This document shows positions 17,766 through 26,058 of a stretch of DNA of 64,000 nt, piece after piece; positions within the stretch are counted from its first letter, which is position 1, and each line of letters opens with the position of its first letter. The position numbers were made by a program, and so were the translations under genes. The notes beneath the pieces were generated by a model. The model saw only the letters and a list, made by a program, of their open reading frames with translations. It was not told the origin of the DNA and searched no databases. The stretch is from Candidatus Amulumruptor caecigallinarius (GTDB lineage Bacteria > Bacteroidota > Bacteroidia > Bacteroidales > Muribaculaceae), in NCBI GenBank assembly GCA_944321825.1, contig CALUMU010000002.1, positions 62,001 to 126,000 on the forward strand, read 5' to 3'.

Positions 17766-20000
17766 CTACCTCGGGCTGATTACGCGCTCACCCATGAATA
17801 CCGCGAACTGCTTGCGGAGCCCGATAATTTCGGAAGCCTGCTGGAGCAAGGCTGACAACTGTGAGTCATATCCATCCGATGTAGTGTCAAGACCGCCTAT
17901 CCGGGCTTTAAGCTCGTCAAGACGGCATCCGAGTATAGCATCCTTCCACTCGGCGATGGCTCTCGGAATAATATCGCCAAGGCGGTCCTCTTCCCTCTCG
18001 ATGGTCGCATATTTAGTATGCACCTTGCTTAAAACGTATTTGTCAGGGACTAATTCGTTGGATATGCGGCGCACCACGTCATCCTCCGATGAAAGCAGCC
18101 GTTTCTGAAGGTATTGCCGTTTAAAATCCCGTATATAGTCATCCTTTTCATGCTCGGCTTTTTCCTGCATTACCAATTCGTTGGCCTGTATGGTGGCCAT
18201 GTCGGCTGCTTCGTGTGAAATCTGCTCCCTCCCTGCCCGGAGCGCATCCTGATACACCGACTCGGCCTCTGCCGTAGCGACATCGAGGTCCTGGGCAAAC
18301 GTATTTTGCGACAATGCTACGCAAACTTCATAGACATGCCGGAGGTCGGCATCAGAAAAATCGATGTCATCCACAGCCAACTCATTGGAAATGACCTCGA
18401 TTACAGGAATTGTGAACTCTGAGCCTTCAGCATCCACGGCATCGAAATCCATCATACCGTATTTCATGAGATAGCGCATCACTTGACGCTCAAACGAACG
18501 CAATTTCTTAAGCTGCAATGCACTGACAGCACCGCCTTTCTCAAGCGATTGCTGCGCGATACCTACTACGTCAGAGGATATTTCGCTTGCTGTCGACTCT
18601 GCTGCATCGTCGGACGATTCGTCTTGCCTGAAGGCGGGCAGCTCTGCCCTGTTTTTCGCTTTTATACGTTCCTTGGCTTCATTTTCTAACCTCTTGGCTA
18701 TAAATTTGGCGACCTGCAGATTGAGCACATTCTCTCCCACCCCAAGTATGCGTCCACACTCGCGTATGTAAGCATCACGAGCGACACTGTCGGGAATCAC
18801 CGAAATCGATGTGACCACATCGTTAATGACCCTTGCCCGCGCCATAGGGTCATTGTCGGTACCTTCAAGAAGTATCTTGGTCTTGAAGGTTATGAAGTCG
18901 GTCTCATTCTCAGCGATATAAGTCTCCACTTCGTCCGCAGAGTGGCTCTGCGCGAAACTGTCAGGGTCGTCACCATCCGGCAGTAGCAAGACCTTGATGT
19001 CAAGCCCCTCGGCAAGCAGCATGTCGATACCTCGCAACGAAGCTTTTATGCCGGCAGGGTCGGAGTCATACACGACCGTGACATTGTCGGTGAAACGGTG
19101 TATCAGACGTATCTGCCCTTCAGTCAACGAAGTGCCTGATGAAGCCACTACGTTTTCGATGCCGCTCTGGTGCATGGATATGACATCCATGTAACCTTCC
19201 ACCAATATGCACTTGTTGTGCTTGGCTATGGCTTGTTTGGCCTGGTAAAGCCCGTATAGCTGCAGATTTTTCTTGTAGATAAGACTCTCAGGCGAATTGA
19301 CATATTTGGCCACGTTCTTATCAGAACGCAATGTACGTCCTCCGAAAGCGACAATCTTGCCGGATACTGTCTGCACAGGGTATATTACACGACCTTTGAA
19401 ACGGTCGTAGACATCACCACGCTCGTTACGTATGCACAGCCCGGTGTCAACCAAATACCGCTCGTTAAAACCGCGCCTCAAGGCTGTCATGTAAAGGTCG
19501 TTGCGGTTTTCCAAAGCATATCCCAGACCGAACCGTTTAATCATCCGCTCGCTGATGCCACGCTGCTTGAAATATGACAAGCCTATGGCACGTCCATCGT
19601 CGGTATCGAGCAGATTGTGCGCAAAATGCTTGGCAGCAAACTCGTTTACCGCAAACATAGCCCCACGGTCATTTTCAGCCTGCTGCTCCTCCTCGGTCAA
19701 CTCGGTCTCAGGAATCTCGATATTATATTTATTGGCTAAATAACGGAGAGCCTCGCCAAAGCTCAGCTGTTCCAGCTCCATGATGAAGTTGACCGGGCTT
19801 CCCCCTTTGCCGCAACTGAAACATTTGCATATGCCCTTGGCCGGCGACACCGAAAACGACGGTGTGCGTTCGTTGTGAAACGGACACAGACCTATATAGC
19901 CCGAACCTCTGCGTTTGAGAGTGACGAAGTCGCTTACCACATCGACTATCTGGGCTGTGTCGAGTATGCGTTGTACGGTTTCGTGGTCGATTTTCTTCAT
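17766..20000 (-). CDS. dnaG: DNA primase DnaG
   Basis: DnaG makes RNA primers at the replication fork. The 744 residues begin with the CHC2 zinc finger (GLCPFHNERTPSF ... KCFSCGKGG, about 38-65), then the RNA polymerase core and TOPRIM fold with LVEGYMDVI and VYDSDPAGIKAS. The C-terminal 300 residues are longer than in the E. coli enzyme (581 residues in all) and rich in acidic and coiled-coil segments; this is where the helicase-interaction domain sits. The start MKKIDHETV is the family start. A TAACTTTG box lies about 20 bases upstream. Confidence 0.96.
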   Translation of the reverse strand: MKKIDHETVQRILDTAQIVDVVSDFVTLKRRGSGYIGLCPFHNERTPSFSVSPAKGICKCFSCGKGGSPVNFIMELEQLSFGEALRYLANKYNIEIPETELTEEEQQAENDRGAMFAVNEFAAKHFAHNLLDTDDGRAIGLSYFKQRGISERMIKRFGLGYALENRNDLYMTALRRGFNERYLVDTGLCIRNERGDVYDRFKGRVIYPVQTVSGKIVAFGGRTLRSDKNVAKYVNSPESLIYKKNLQLYGLYQAKQAIAKHNKCILVEGYMDVISMHQSGIENVVASSGTSLTEGQIRLIHRFTDNVTVVYDSDPAGIKASLRGIDMLLAEGLDIKVLLLPDGDDPDSFAQSHSADEVETYIAENETDFITFKTKILLEGTDNDPMARARVINDVVTSISVIPDSVARDAYIRECGRILGVGENVLNLQVAKFIAKRLENEAKERIKAKNRAELPAFRQDESSDDAAESTASEISSDVVGIAQQSLEKGGAVSALQLKKLRSFERQVMRYLMKYGMMDFDAVDAEGSEFTIPVIEVISNELAVDDIDFSDADLRHVYEVCVALSQNTFAQDLDVATAEAESVYQDALRAGREQISHEAADMATIQANELVMQEKAEHEKDDYIRDFKRQYLQKRLLSSEDDVVRRISNELVPDKYVLSKVHTKYATIEREEDRLGDIIPRAIAEWKDAILGCRLDELKARIGGLDTTSDGYDSQLSALLQQASEIIGLRKQFAVFMGERVISPR

Positions 20001-20018
20001 ATACCTTCATCTATATAG

Positions 20019-20055
20019 CAAAGTTAGCAAAATTGGATGAATATGCGTATCTTTG
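20019..20055. promoter_or_regulatory. divergent -7 boxes for dnaG (minus) and the C1B protease (plus)
   Basis: TAACTTTG on minus (20019-20026) and TATCTTTG on plus (20048-20055) lie back to back in the 101-base gap. Both match TAnnTTTG. -33 elements are weak; a TTG at 20033-20035 is rather close to the plus box. Confidence 0.45.
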
Positions 20056-20101
20056 CGCCGTTACTTACCTTATTTACCATACAGATCTTATCAAGCTAAT
20101 C

Positions 20102-21310
20102 ATGAAAACATCTCTGCTTATAACATTATCATTGCTGACCGTCTCGTCAGGTGTACATGCTGCCGACGACGACAAAATAGTGCATCCTGACAGCACCGGA
20201 TTTAAATTCACCGATATTATCACCATCAAGACAACTTCTGTCAAGGACCAGAACAAAAGCGGGACATGCTGGAGCTTTTCGGGATTGTCATTCTTAGAGG
20301 ATGAAATACTCAACAAGACCGGCAAGGAGGTGGACCTCAGCGAAATGTTTGTAGTCAGGAACTGTTACGATGCCAAAGCTACGCGCTTGGTCAGGCTGCA
20401 GGGTTCGGTGCCGGCAGCAGCCGGCGGCAGTTTCCAAGATGTCATATATACATGGAACGAGTATGGCATTATGCCCGAAGAAGCATATACCGGGCTTCAA
20501 TACGGGGAGGACAAACATGTGCACGGCGAACTTGACGAAGGCCTCAACGGATATATAAAAGCAGTGGCCTCACTTCCTAACAAGCGCCTGTCTACGGCAT
20601 GGCGCAAGGCCGTCAGTGGCATACTTGACGCATACCTCGGTGAAGTGCCTGCGACATTCACAGTCGACGGAAAGACATATACGCCCCGGAGCTACGCAGA
20701 CCAGCTCGGCCTCGACATGGACGATTACGTACCTGTGACATCGTGGACGCACCATCCGTTCTACAAGACTTTCATACTTGAGGTGCCGGACAACTGGCTG
20801 TATGCACAGTATTACAATGTACCGCTTGACGAATTTAAAGCCATAGTCGACAATTCATTGGCTAACGGACACTCTATAGCATGGGCTGCCGATGTCAGCG
20901 AGGGAGGCTTCAAATGGCGCAAAGGGTATGCCGTGCTGCCTAAAGGCAAAGAAGAAAGAGACATGGAAGGGACGGAATTGTCACGCTGGGTGCAACTTAG
21001 CGACAAAGACCGCCAGGAGGAAAAATACGACATCTCCGGGCCTGTGGAAGAGGAAACCGTGACGCAAGAGTCCCGGCAGGAAGGTTTCGACCGACAGGAG
21101 ACTACCGATGATCACGGCATGGTTATCGTGGGCACCGCCAAAGACCAGGAAGGCAACAAATACTACAAGGTGAAAAACTCATGGGACACTAACCAGGTGT
21201 ATAACGGCTATTTCTACGTGTCAGAGCCTTATTTCCTTGCCAAGACTATCAGCATCATGGTCAATAAAAACACCATTCCATCAGATACGCGCAAGAAGCT
21301 CGGTATCTGA
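20102..21310 (+). CDS. exported C1B cysteine protease (bleomycin hydrolase / PepC-like)
   Basis: From ATG 20102 (MKTSLLITLSLLTVSSGVHA) the 402-residue protein has a clean signal peptide, so it acts outside the cytoplasm, unlike classic PepC or bleomycin hydrolase. The papain-like triad is complete: Gln about 50 and Cys about 56 in VKDQNKSGTCWSFSG, His about 338 in DDHGMVIVG, and Asn about 359 in KVKNSWD. Long insertions between them are as in family C1B aminopeptidases. An in-frame ATG-less extension upstream (from 20033) is unlikely to be translated. It stands alone with its own promoter and a hairpin downstream. Confidence 0.93.
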   Translation: MKTSLLITLSLLTVSSGVHAADDDKIVHPDSTGFKFTDIITIKTTSVKDQNKSGTCWSFSGLSFLEDEILNKTGKEVDLSEMFVVRNCYDAKATRLVRLQGSVPAAAGGSFQDVIYTWNEYGIMPEEAYTGLQYGEDKHVHGELDEGLNGYIKAVASLPNKRLSTAWRKAVSGILDAYLGEVPATFTVDGKTYTPRSYADQLGLDMDDYVPVTSWTHHPFYKTFILEVPDNWLYAQYYNVPLDEFKAIVDNSLANGHSIAWAADVSEGGFKWRKGYAVLPKGKEERDMEGTELSRWVQLSDKDRQEEKYDISGPVEEETVTQESRQEGFDRQETTDDHGMVIVGTAKDQEGNKYYKVKNSWDTNQVYNGYFYVSEPYFLAKTISIMVNKNTIPSDTRKKLGI

Positions 21311-21336
21311 TCGGATTATATGCTGTAGATTCTATC

Positions 21337-21379
21337 ACCCTGCTGCCCGACATCGGCTTATGCCCTGTCGCAGCAGGGT
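21337..21379. terminator. hairpin between convergent genes
   Basis: Inverted repeat ACCCTGCTGC (21337-21346) and GCAGCAGGGT (21370-21379), 10 bp perfect, with a small inner CCGA/TCGG stem. It lies in the 90-base gap between the protease and the small minus-strand gene. No long T-run follows on either strand, so terminator strength is uncertain. Confidence 0.55.
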
Positions 21380-21400
21380 TGTCTATACACATCGGATTAT

Positions 21401-21661
21401 TCAGACTATCAATAGGGATTTGGATTGAGACCAACCCTGAGAGCAGTTTCTGATTTTCACTACCACTATCCCGGCAAGGTCGACAACCTTGCTTCTGATA
21501 GCCCTCAGAATTTCAGCGACAGATGTAATCCCGCTCAGATTGATATTGAATATTTCCTTGCCACCTTGCACCACCGATGCATGCATAATATCGTCATGCG
21601 AAATAAGATGACCACGGGCAGAACCGATAAGCAGATTAGAGTTATAACGTGTCATAGTCAT
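21401..21661 (-). CDS. small conserved Bacteroidales protein, unknown function
   Basis: An 86-residue protein from ATG 21661 (MTMTRYNSN; a second ATG two codons on could be used). It ends with IRNCSQGWSQSKSLLIV; an RN.(S/T)QGWS.S(R/K)SL ending is, as far as I recall, common to a set of small uncharacterised Bacteroidales proteins, which supports it being a real gene. No TM segment, signal peptide or catalytic motif is seen. A longer frame would need a TTG. It has its own TAAATTTG box (21700-21707), giving a leader of about 30 bases, and it is divergent from the symporter gene. Confidence 0.65.
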   Translation of the reverse strand: MTMTRYNSNLLIGSARGHLISHDDIMHASVVQGGKEIFNINLSGITSVAEILRAIRSKVVDLAGIVVVKIRNCSQGWSQSKSLLIV

Positions 21662-21689
21662 AGGGTATAAGTTAGAGAGATTCAATTAT

Positions 21690-21707
21690 TCCTACATTGC
21701 AAATTTA
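21690..21707 (-). promoter_or_regulatory. -7 box and half-operator for the small gene
   Basis: Minus strand TAAATTTG (21700-21707) followed two bases later by ATGTAGGA (21690-21697). The same ATGTAGGA word forms an inverted repeat at the promoter of the divergent symporter gene. Confidence 0.4.
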
Positions 21708-21783
21708 CATGGGTGCTTGGGCAAACTTGTTGCACAGTATAGCAAAAGTAAGTTATGCCACATCGCGCTGCACAGACTTTCAT

Positions 21784-21808
21784 ATGTAGGAAAATTATCC
21801 TACATTTG
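21784..21808 (+). promoter_or_regulatory. inverted-repeat operator on the symporter promoter
   Basis: ATGTAGGA (21784-21791), 6-base spacer, TCCTACAT (21798-21805): an 8-bp perfect inverted repeat. The right arm overlaps the -7 box TACATTTG (21801-21808), the place for a repressor. The binding protein is unknown. Confidence 0.5.
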
Positions 21809-21825
21809 TATTCGACAATCAACCA

Positions 21826-23025
21826 ATGAAAAAGCTGATAACGTACAAGCGCATCGGACTGCTGCCACGCGTCATAATAGCGATGGCCGCAGGCATATGT
21901 ATCGGCACCGTCAGCCCTGCATGGATTGCAAGGCTGATGGCGACGTTCAACGGCCTGTTTTCGGAATACCTCGGATTTTTGATTCCGCTAATCATCATAG
22001 GCTTTGTGACTCCAGCGATAATAGATATAGGCAACCGTGCCGGCCGTATGCTCTTGGCCACGGTATTGCTTGCTTATATAGCCACTATCCTGTCCGGGCT
22101 GTTCAGCTACGTGTGCGGAGTGGCCGTTTTTCCGTCATTAATCACTGAAACACTGCCCATAAGCTCCGTTGAGGACGCATCCATATCCCCGTGGTTTTCT
22201 TTAGAAATAAGTCCCTTGTGTTCGGTAACAACTGCGTTAGTACTGTCGTTTATGGTAGGAATATGCGGAGCCTCGCTCGGCGTTGATGCCATACACCGTG
22301 GATTCAAAGAGTTCAGGGACATCATGGAGATGGGCATCAGAAAATCCGTGATTCCTGTTCTGCCAATCTACATATTCGGCATATTCCTTAACATGACCGT
22401 CGAAGGGCAGGTAGCCATCATGTTGCGCACTTTTTTCAGCATCATATTAATCATCTTCGGCATACACATAGCAGTGCTGATACTACAATATTTTGTAGCA
22501 TCGTTATTCGTGCGCAAGAATCCGTTTAAAATGCTGTGGTCCATGATGCCGGCCTATTTCACAGCCCTCGGCACCCAATCATCAGCGGCCACTATCCCCG
22601 TGACCCTGCGCCAGGCTGTCAAAATGGGAGTAAGCGAAGGTGTAGCCGGCTTTGTCATACCGCTCTGTGCCACAATCCACCTGTCAGGAAGCACACTCAA
22701 GATTGTCGCGTGCGCATTGGCTTTGATGATGATACAAGGTCTGCCTCATGACTTCGGCCTGTTTCTCGGCTTTATCTGTATGCTTGGAGTGACTATGGTA
22801 GCTGCTCCCGGCATCCCCGGAGGAGCCATTATGGCCGCATTGGGAGTCTTGTCCGACATACTGGGATTTACGCAGCAGCAATGTGCCCTTATGATAGCCC
22901 TCTATATAGCCATGGACAGCTTCGGCACAGCATGCAACGTGACCGGCGACGGTGCGTTGGCCACAATTATTGACAGATTTTTCGGTAAAAAAGATGAATG
23001 TAAGGATAGAACCCTCGTGGCATGA
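21826..23025 (+). CDS. dicarboxylate/amino acid:cation symporter (SDF family)
   Basis: A 399-residue inner-membrane carrier of the sodium:dicarboxylate symporter family (DAACS). It has eight or so TM helices, the serine-rich re-entrant loop in LGTQSSAATIPVTL, and the second hairpin with IPGGAIMAAL followed by MDSFGTACNVTGDGALATII, which holds the cation- and substrate-binding Asn/Asp residues. Substrate (glutamate, aspartate, serine or C4-dicarboxylate) cannot be read. Its last 32 bases overlap ung. Confidence 0.93.
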   Translation: MKKLITYKRIGLLPRVIIAMAAGICIGTVSPAWIARLMATFNGLFSEYLGFLIPLIIIGFVTPAIIDIGNRAGRMLLATVLLAYIATILSGLFSYVCGVAVFPSLITETLPISSVEDASISPWFSLEISPLCSVTTALVLSFMVGICGASLGVDAIHRGFKEFRDIMEMGIRKSVIPVLPIYIFGIFLNMTVEGQVAIMLRTFFSIILIIFGIHIAVLILQYFVASLFVRKNPFKMLWSMMPAYFTALGTQSSAATIPVTLRQAVKMGVSEGVAGFVIPLCATIHLSGSTLKIVACALALMMIQGLPHDFGLFLGFICMLGVTMVAAPGIPGGAIMAALGVLSDILGFTQQQCALMIALYIAMDSFGTACNVTGDGALATIIDRFFGKKDECKDRTLVA

Positions 23026-23656
23026 ACTGCTCAAAGACGAGTGGGATAAGCCATATTTCAGCCAGCTCGCCCAATGGGTCAGACAAGAATATGCCACACA
23101 TACCGTATTCCCACCTGCCGGCAAGATTTTTGCAGCGTTTGACAGCTGCCCGGTCAACGATGTAAAGGTGGTAATCCTCGGTCAGGACCCATACCACGAT
23201 TACAACCAGGCCAACGGACTCTGCTTCTCGGTATGTGACGGTGTGCCATTTCCGCCATCATTGACCAACATATTCAAAGAGGTACACGATGATATAGGCA
23301 CACCGATACCTCAGAGCGGCGATCTACAGCGTTGGGCTCGGCAAGGAGTACTACTGTTGAACGCAACCCTCACAGTCGAAGCCCACAGGGCCGGCTCGCA
23401 TCAAGGCAAAGGCTGGGAGGAGCTGACAGACAGAGCTATCAGACTGCTGGCGGAGAAACGCGAAGGCATAGTATTCATGCTTTGGGGTTCGTGGGCTCAA
23501 CGCAAAGGCGAGTTCATAGACCGTAACCGGCATCTGGTGCTGGCATCGGCACATCCGTCGCCACTGAGCGCATACAGAGGTTTTTTCGGCAACCATCATT
23601 TTTCGAGAGCCAATGCCTACCTCACACAGCACGGCAAAACGCCTATAAACTGGTAA
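22994..23656 (+). CDS. ung: uracil-DNA glycosylase
   Basis: Ung removes uracil from DNA at the start of base-excision repair. From ATG 22994 (MNVRIEPSWHELL) the protein has 220 residues, the normal length. The water-activating Asp is in VVILGQDPYHD, followed by GLCFSV, PPSLTNI and the Leu-loop HPSPLSAYRGFFG. The longer frame from 22952 would run deeper into the symporter gene and adds no conserved sequence. The 32-base overlap with the symporter suggests coupling without functional link. Confidence 0.95.
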   Translation: MNVRIEPSWHELLKDEWDKPYFSQLAQWVRQEYATHTVFPPAGKIFAAFDSCPVNDVKVVILGQDPYHDYNQANGLCFSVCDGVPFPPSLTNIFKEVHDDIGTPIPQSGDLQRWARQGVLLLNATLTVEAHRAGSHQGKGWEELTDRAIRLLAEKREGIVFMLWGSWAQRKGEFIDRNRHLVLASAHPSPLSAYRGFFGNHHFSRANAYLTQHGKTPINW

Positions 23657-23684
23657 TCCATTAATTATATTGACCGACATAAAT

Positions 23685-24092
23685 ATGAAATACAGCATAG
23701 CCGAAAGGCAAAAGCGAGCCGAAGAGCTCCGTAGCCAAGGATATAACTGCGCACAGTGCGTGATGATGGTCTTTGACGATGTCACAGGTCTTTATGAAAG
23801 CATAGCCGCACGTATGCTCGCCGGATTCGGTTCAGGAATGGGGCAAGCGAAAGAGGTATGCGGCACACTTGCCGCCGCTACCGCTCTGCGAGGGGTACTG
23901 TATTACAAGAGCCCTGCGGACAAGATAAACGTATACAAGGCAAATACAGCCTTTAACGATGCCTTTGAGGAGCGCAACGGCTCTACAAGATGCGGAGAGC
24001 TTAAGCGCGGAGGGAAACCGTGCTTACAGCTCATCAAATATGTAATCGAGATGATGGCTCTTGAAATAGAAGACGGGAAACAACATAATTAA
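23685..24092 (+). CDS. C_GCAxxG_C_C family protein
   Basis: A 135-residue cysteine-rich cytoplasmic protein from ATG 23685 (MKYSIAERQKRAEEL). The spaced cysteines in GYNCAQCVM, AKEVCGTLAAATALRG, STRCGELK and KPCLQLI match the C_GCAxxG_C_C family, a group of unknown role thought to bind metal or undergo redox change. A frame extension from a TTG five codons upstream is possible but less likely. It lies 28 bases after ung and 12 before the DUF5103 gene. Confidence 0.88.
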   Translation: MKYSIAERQKRAEELRSQGYNCAQCVMMVFDDVTGLYESIAARMLAGFGSGMGQAKEVCGTLAAATALRGVLYYKSPADKINVYKANTAFNDAFEERNGSTRCGELKRGGKPCLQLIKYVIEMMALEIEDGKQHN

Positions 24093-24104
24093 CCCTCAGT
24101 AATC

Positions 24105-25391
24105 TTGCAGCACCATAAGTACATAAGGTTTGCAGCAGCCATGATAGTTGTCATGGTATGTCATGCTCCGTGCTTCGCCGACAGCCGGCAGACCGGCACT
24201 TCGCAAGCGATATTTGCTCCGTCATTTTCGTCATTGCAGGTAGAGGTAGACGGCGCACCTTTAGCTCCACCCGTCATATATCTCAATACCAGCGACAGGA
24301 TAACCGTGAAATTCGACGAACGAGCCGACGACATGCGCTACATGCGCTACGACATAGTAGCGTGTGACAGCGACTGGCGACCGTCACAACTGATAGAATC
24401 AGAGTATATCGACGGTTTCAACGACGGCTATGTCACCGACTACACTCTATCGTCACTTACTCCGACCAACTACGTCCATTACGAAATACAGCTGCCAAAC
24501 GACGAAATTCGCATCACCCATCCGGGCAACTATTTGCTGCGGGTGTTTGATGAAGACGACCGGGACATACCTCTGCTACAGGCGCGATTCTACGTGGTCG
24601 ACCCTGCAGTAGCCATCGGAGCCGAAGTCACTTCACGCACAGATATCAACACCAACAACGCCCACCAGCAGCTTATCATCAACGTACAGACCGACAAAAT
24701 CAAGAATGTAGAAAACTACTTCAACGAATTTAAACTTGTGGCGATACAAAACGGACGGCCGGACAATGCCGTCCTGCTCACCCGTCCGTCGCGCATAGAC
24801 GGCCACACGCTCGTGTACGACCACTCACGCCAACTGATATTCCCGGCCGGCAATGAGTACCGCCGATTCGAAACCGTATCGGATAAATATCCGGGAATGG
24901 GAGTGGAACATGTGATATGGGACGACACATATCCCCATTATGAGCTATACCCTGCCGACTCACGCCGTTATGAGCCATACCTGTATGACCAGACCCAATA
25001 TGGCCGCTACACGGTCAGAAACGACGCGGTGACGGATTCGGACTCACAAGCAAAATACTGCATCGTCCACTTCACGCTCAATGAGCCGCAACGGATAGAT
25101 GGCGACTACTACATCGAGGGAGACCTGACCGGACGCAGGTTCAGTCCGGACAACAGGATGATTTACAACCAGCAGACCCAACGATATGAAGCATCCCTGC
25201 TGCTGAAACAAGGCTCATATAACTACCAGTACCTGTTTGTACCCAAAGGGACTCAAAAAGGTATGACACAGCCCATAGAGGGGGACAAATACGAGACTGT
25301 CAATCAATACACAATATTGGTATACCATAGAGGTCCGATGGACAGAGCCGACTCGCTGATTGGAGCCGCGACAGTGACATCAGGAATTTAG
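24105..25391 (+). CDS. DUF5103 family exported protein
   Basis: A 428-residue protein with an N-terminal hydrophobic export signal (FAAAMIVVMVCHAPCFA) and a beta-rich body. Segments YMRYDIVACDSDWRPSQL, EYIDGFNDGYVTDY, HPGNYLLRVF and QYGRYTVRNDAVTDSDSQAKY match DUF5103, a Bacteroidota family of unknown function. The start codon appears to be TTG at 24105, since the in-frame stop at 24090 leaves no earlier start and the next ATG (24141) would cut the signal peptide's charged part. It probably acts in the periplasm or at the outer membrane. Confidence 0.85.
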   Translation: MQHHKYIRFAAAMIVVMVCHAPCFADSRQTGTSQAIFAPSFSSLQVEVDGAPLAPPVIYLNTSDRITVKFDERADDMRYMRYDIVACDSDWRPSQLIESEYIDGFNDGYVTDYTLSSLTPTNYVHYEIQLPNDEIRITHPGNYLLRVFDEDDRDIPLLQARFYVVDPAVAIGAEVTSRTDINTNNAHQQLIINVQTDKIKNVENYFNEFKLVAIQNGRPDNAVLLTRPSRIDGHTLVYDHSRQLIFPAGNEYRRFETVSDKYPGMGVEHVIWDDTYPHYELYPADSRRYEPYLYDQTQYGRYTVRNDAVTDSDSQAKYCIVHFTLNEPQRIDGDYYIEGDLTGRRFSPDNRMIYNQQTQRYEASLLLKQGSYNYQYLFVPKGTQKGMTQPIEGDKYETVNQYTILVYHRGPMDRADSLIGAATVTSGI

Positions 25392-25432
25392 AAGCTGCTT
25401 TTTTAAGAGATACCCGTATTGAACAAAATCCG

Positions 25433-26038
25433 ATGAACGAAAGCCACGAAGAAATCATGCTTGATATACAAAACGTACTGGTCAGCCTCGACCTTGCAGA
25501 GAGGTTTTTCTGCTGCGACCTCGACAGTTGCCACGGAGAATGTTGCATAGAAGGCGATGCCGGAGCCCCTATTACAAAAGAAGAATACGAACGTCTCAAG
25601 AGTCTTGCACCTGTGATATGGGACAGCCTGTTGCCACAAGCCCAGGCTGAAATAGACAGGAGCGGTGTAGGCTACATCGATGAAGAGGGCGACTTAGTCA
25701 CAAGCATCATAGGCGGTAAAAACTGTGTGTTCACATGCTACGGCGCCGATGGCATGTGCCAATGCGCCCTTGAAAAAGCATATCGTGAAGGCAAGACGGA
25801 TTTCCGCAAGCCTATTTCGTGTTATCTGTATCCTGTCCGTATCACTGAATATGCCAAATTTACAGCGGTCAATTACCACAGATGGAAAATATGCCGTCCG
25901 GCCGAAAAACTTGGCCGTAAGCTCGGCATCCGCCTCTACCAGTTTCTCAAAGACCCGCTGATTGCACGGTTCGGACAAGCCTGGTACGACGAACTATGTG
26001 AAGCCTGTGAAGCATACATCGCCCAAAAACAGATATAG
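25433..26038 (+). CDS. DUF3109 family cysteine-cluster protein
   Basis: A 201-residue cytoplasmic protein. Cysteines in FFCCDLDSCHGECCIEGDAG, GKNCVFTCYG, GMCQCALE, ISCYLYPVRI and WKICRP form the cluster of DUF3109, related to the YkgJ zinc- or iron-binding group. Function unknown. It begins 41 bases after the DUF5103 gene and ends 20 bases before the flippase. Confidence 0.9.
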   Translation: MNESHEEIMLDIQNVLVSLDLAERFFCCDLDSCHGECCIEGDAGAPITKEEYERLKSLAPVIWDSLLPQAQAEIDRSGVGYIDEEGDLVTSIIGGKNCVFTCYGADGMCQCALEKAYREGKTDFRKPISCYLYPVRITEYAKFTAVNYHRWKICRPAEKLGRKLGIRLYQFLKDPLIARFGQAWYDELCEACEAYIAQKQI

Positions 26039-26058
26039 ACACTGCACACACCATCTGC

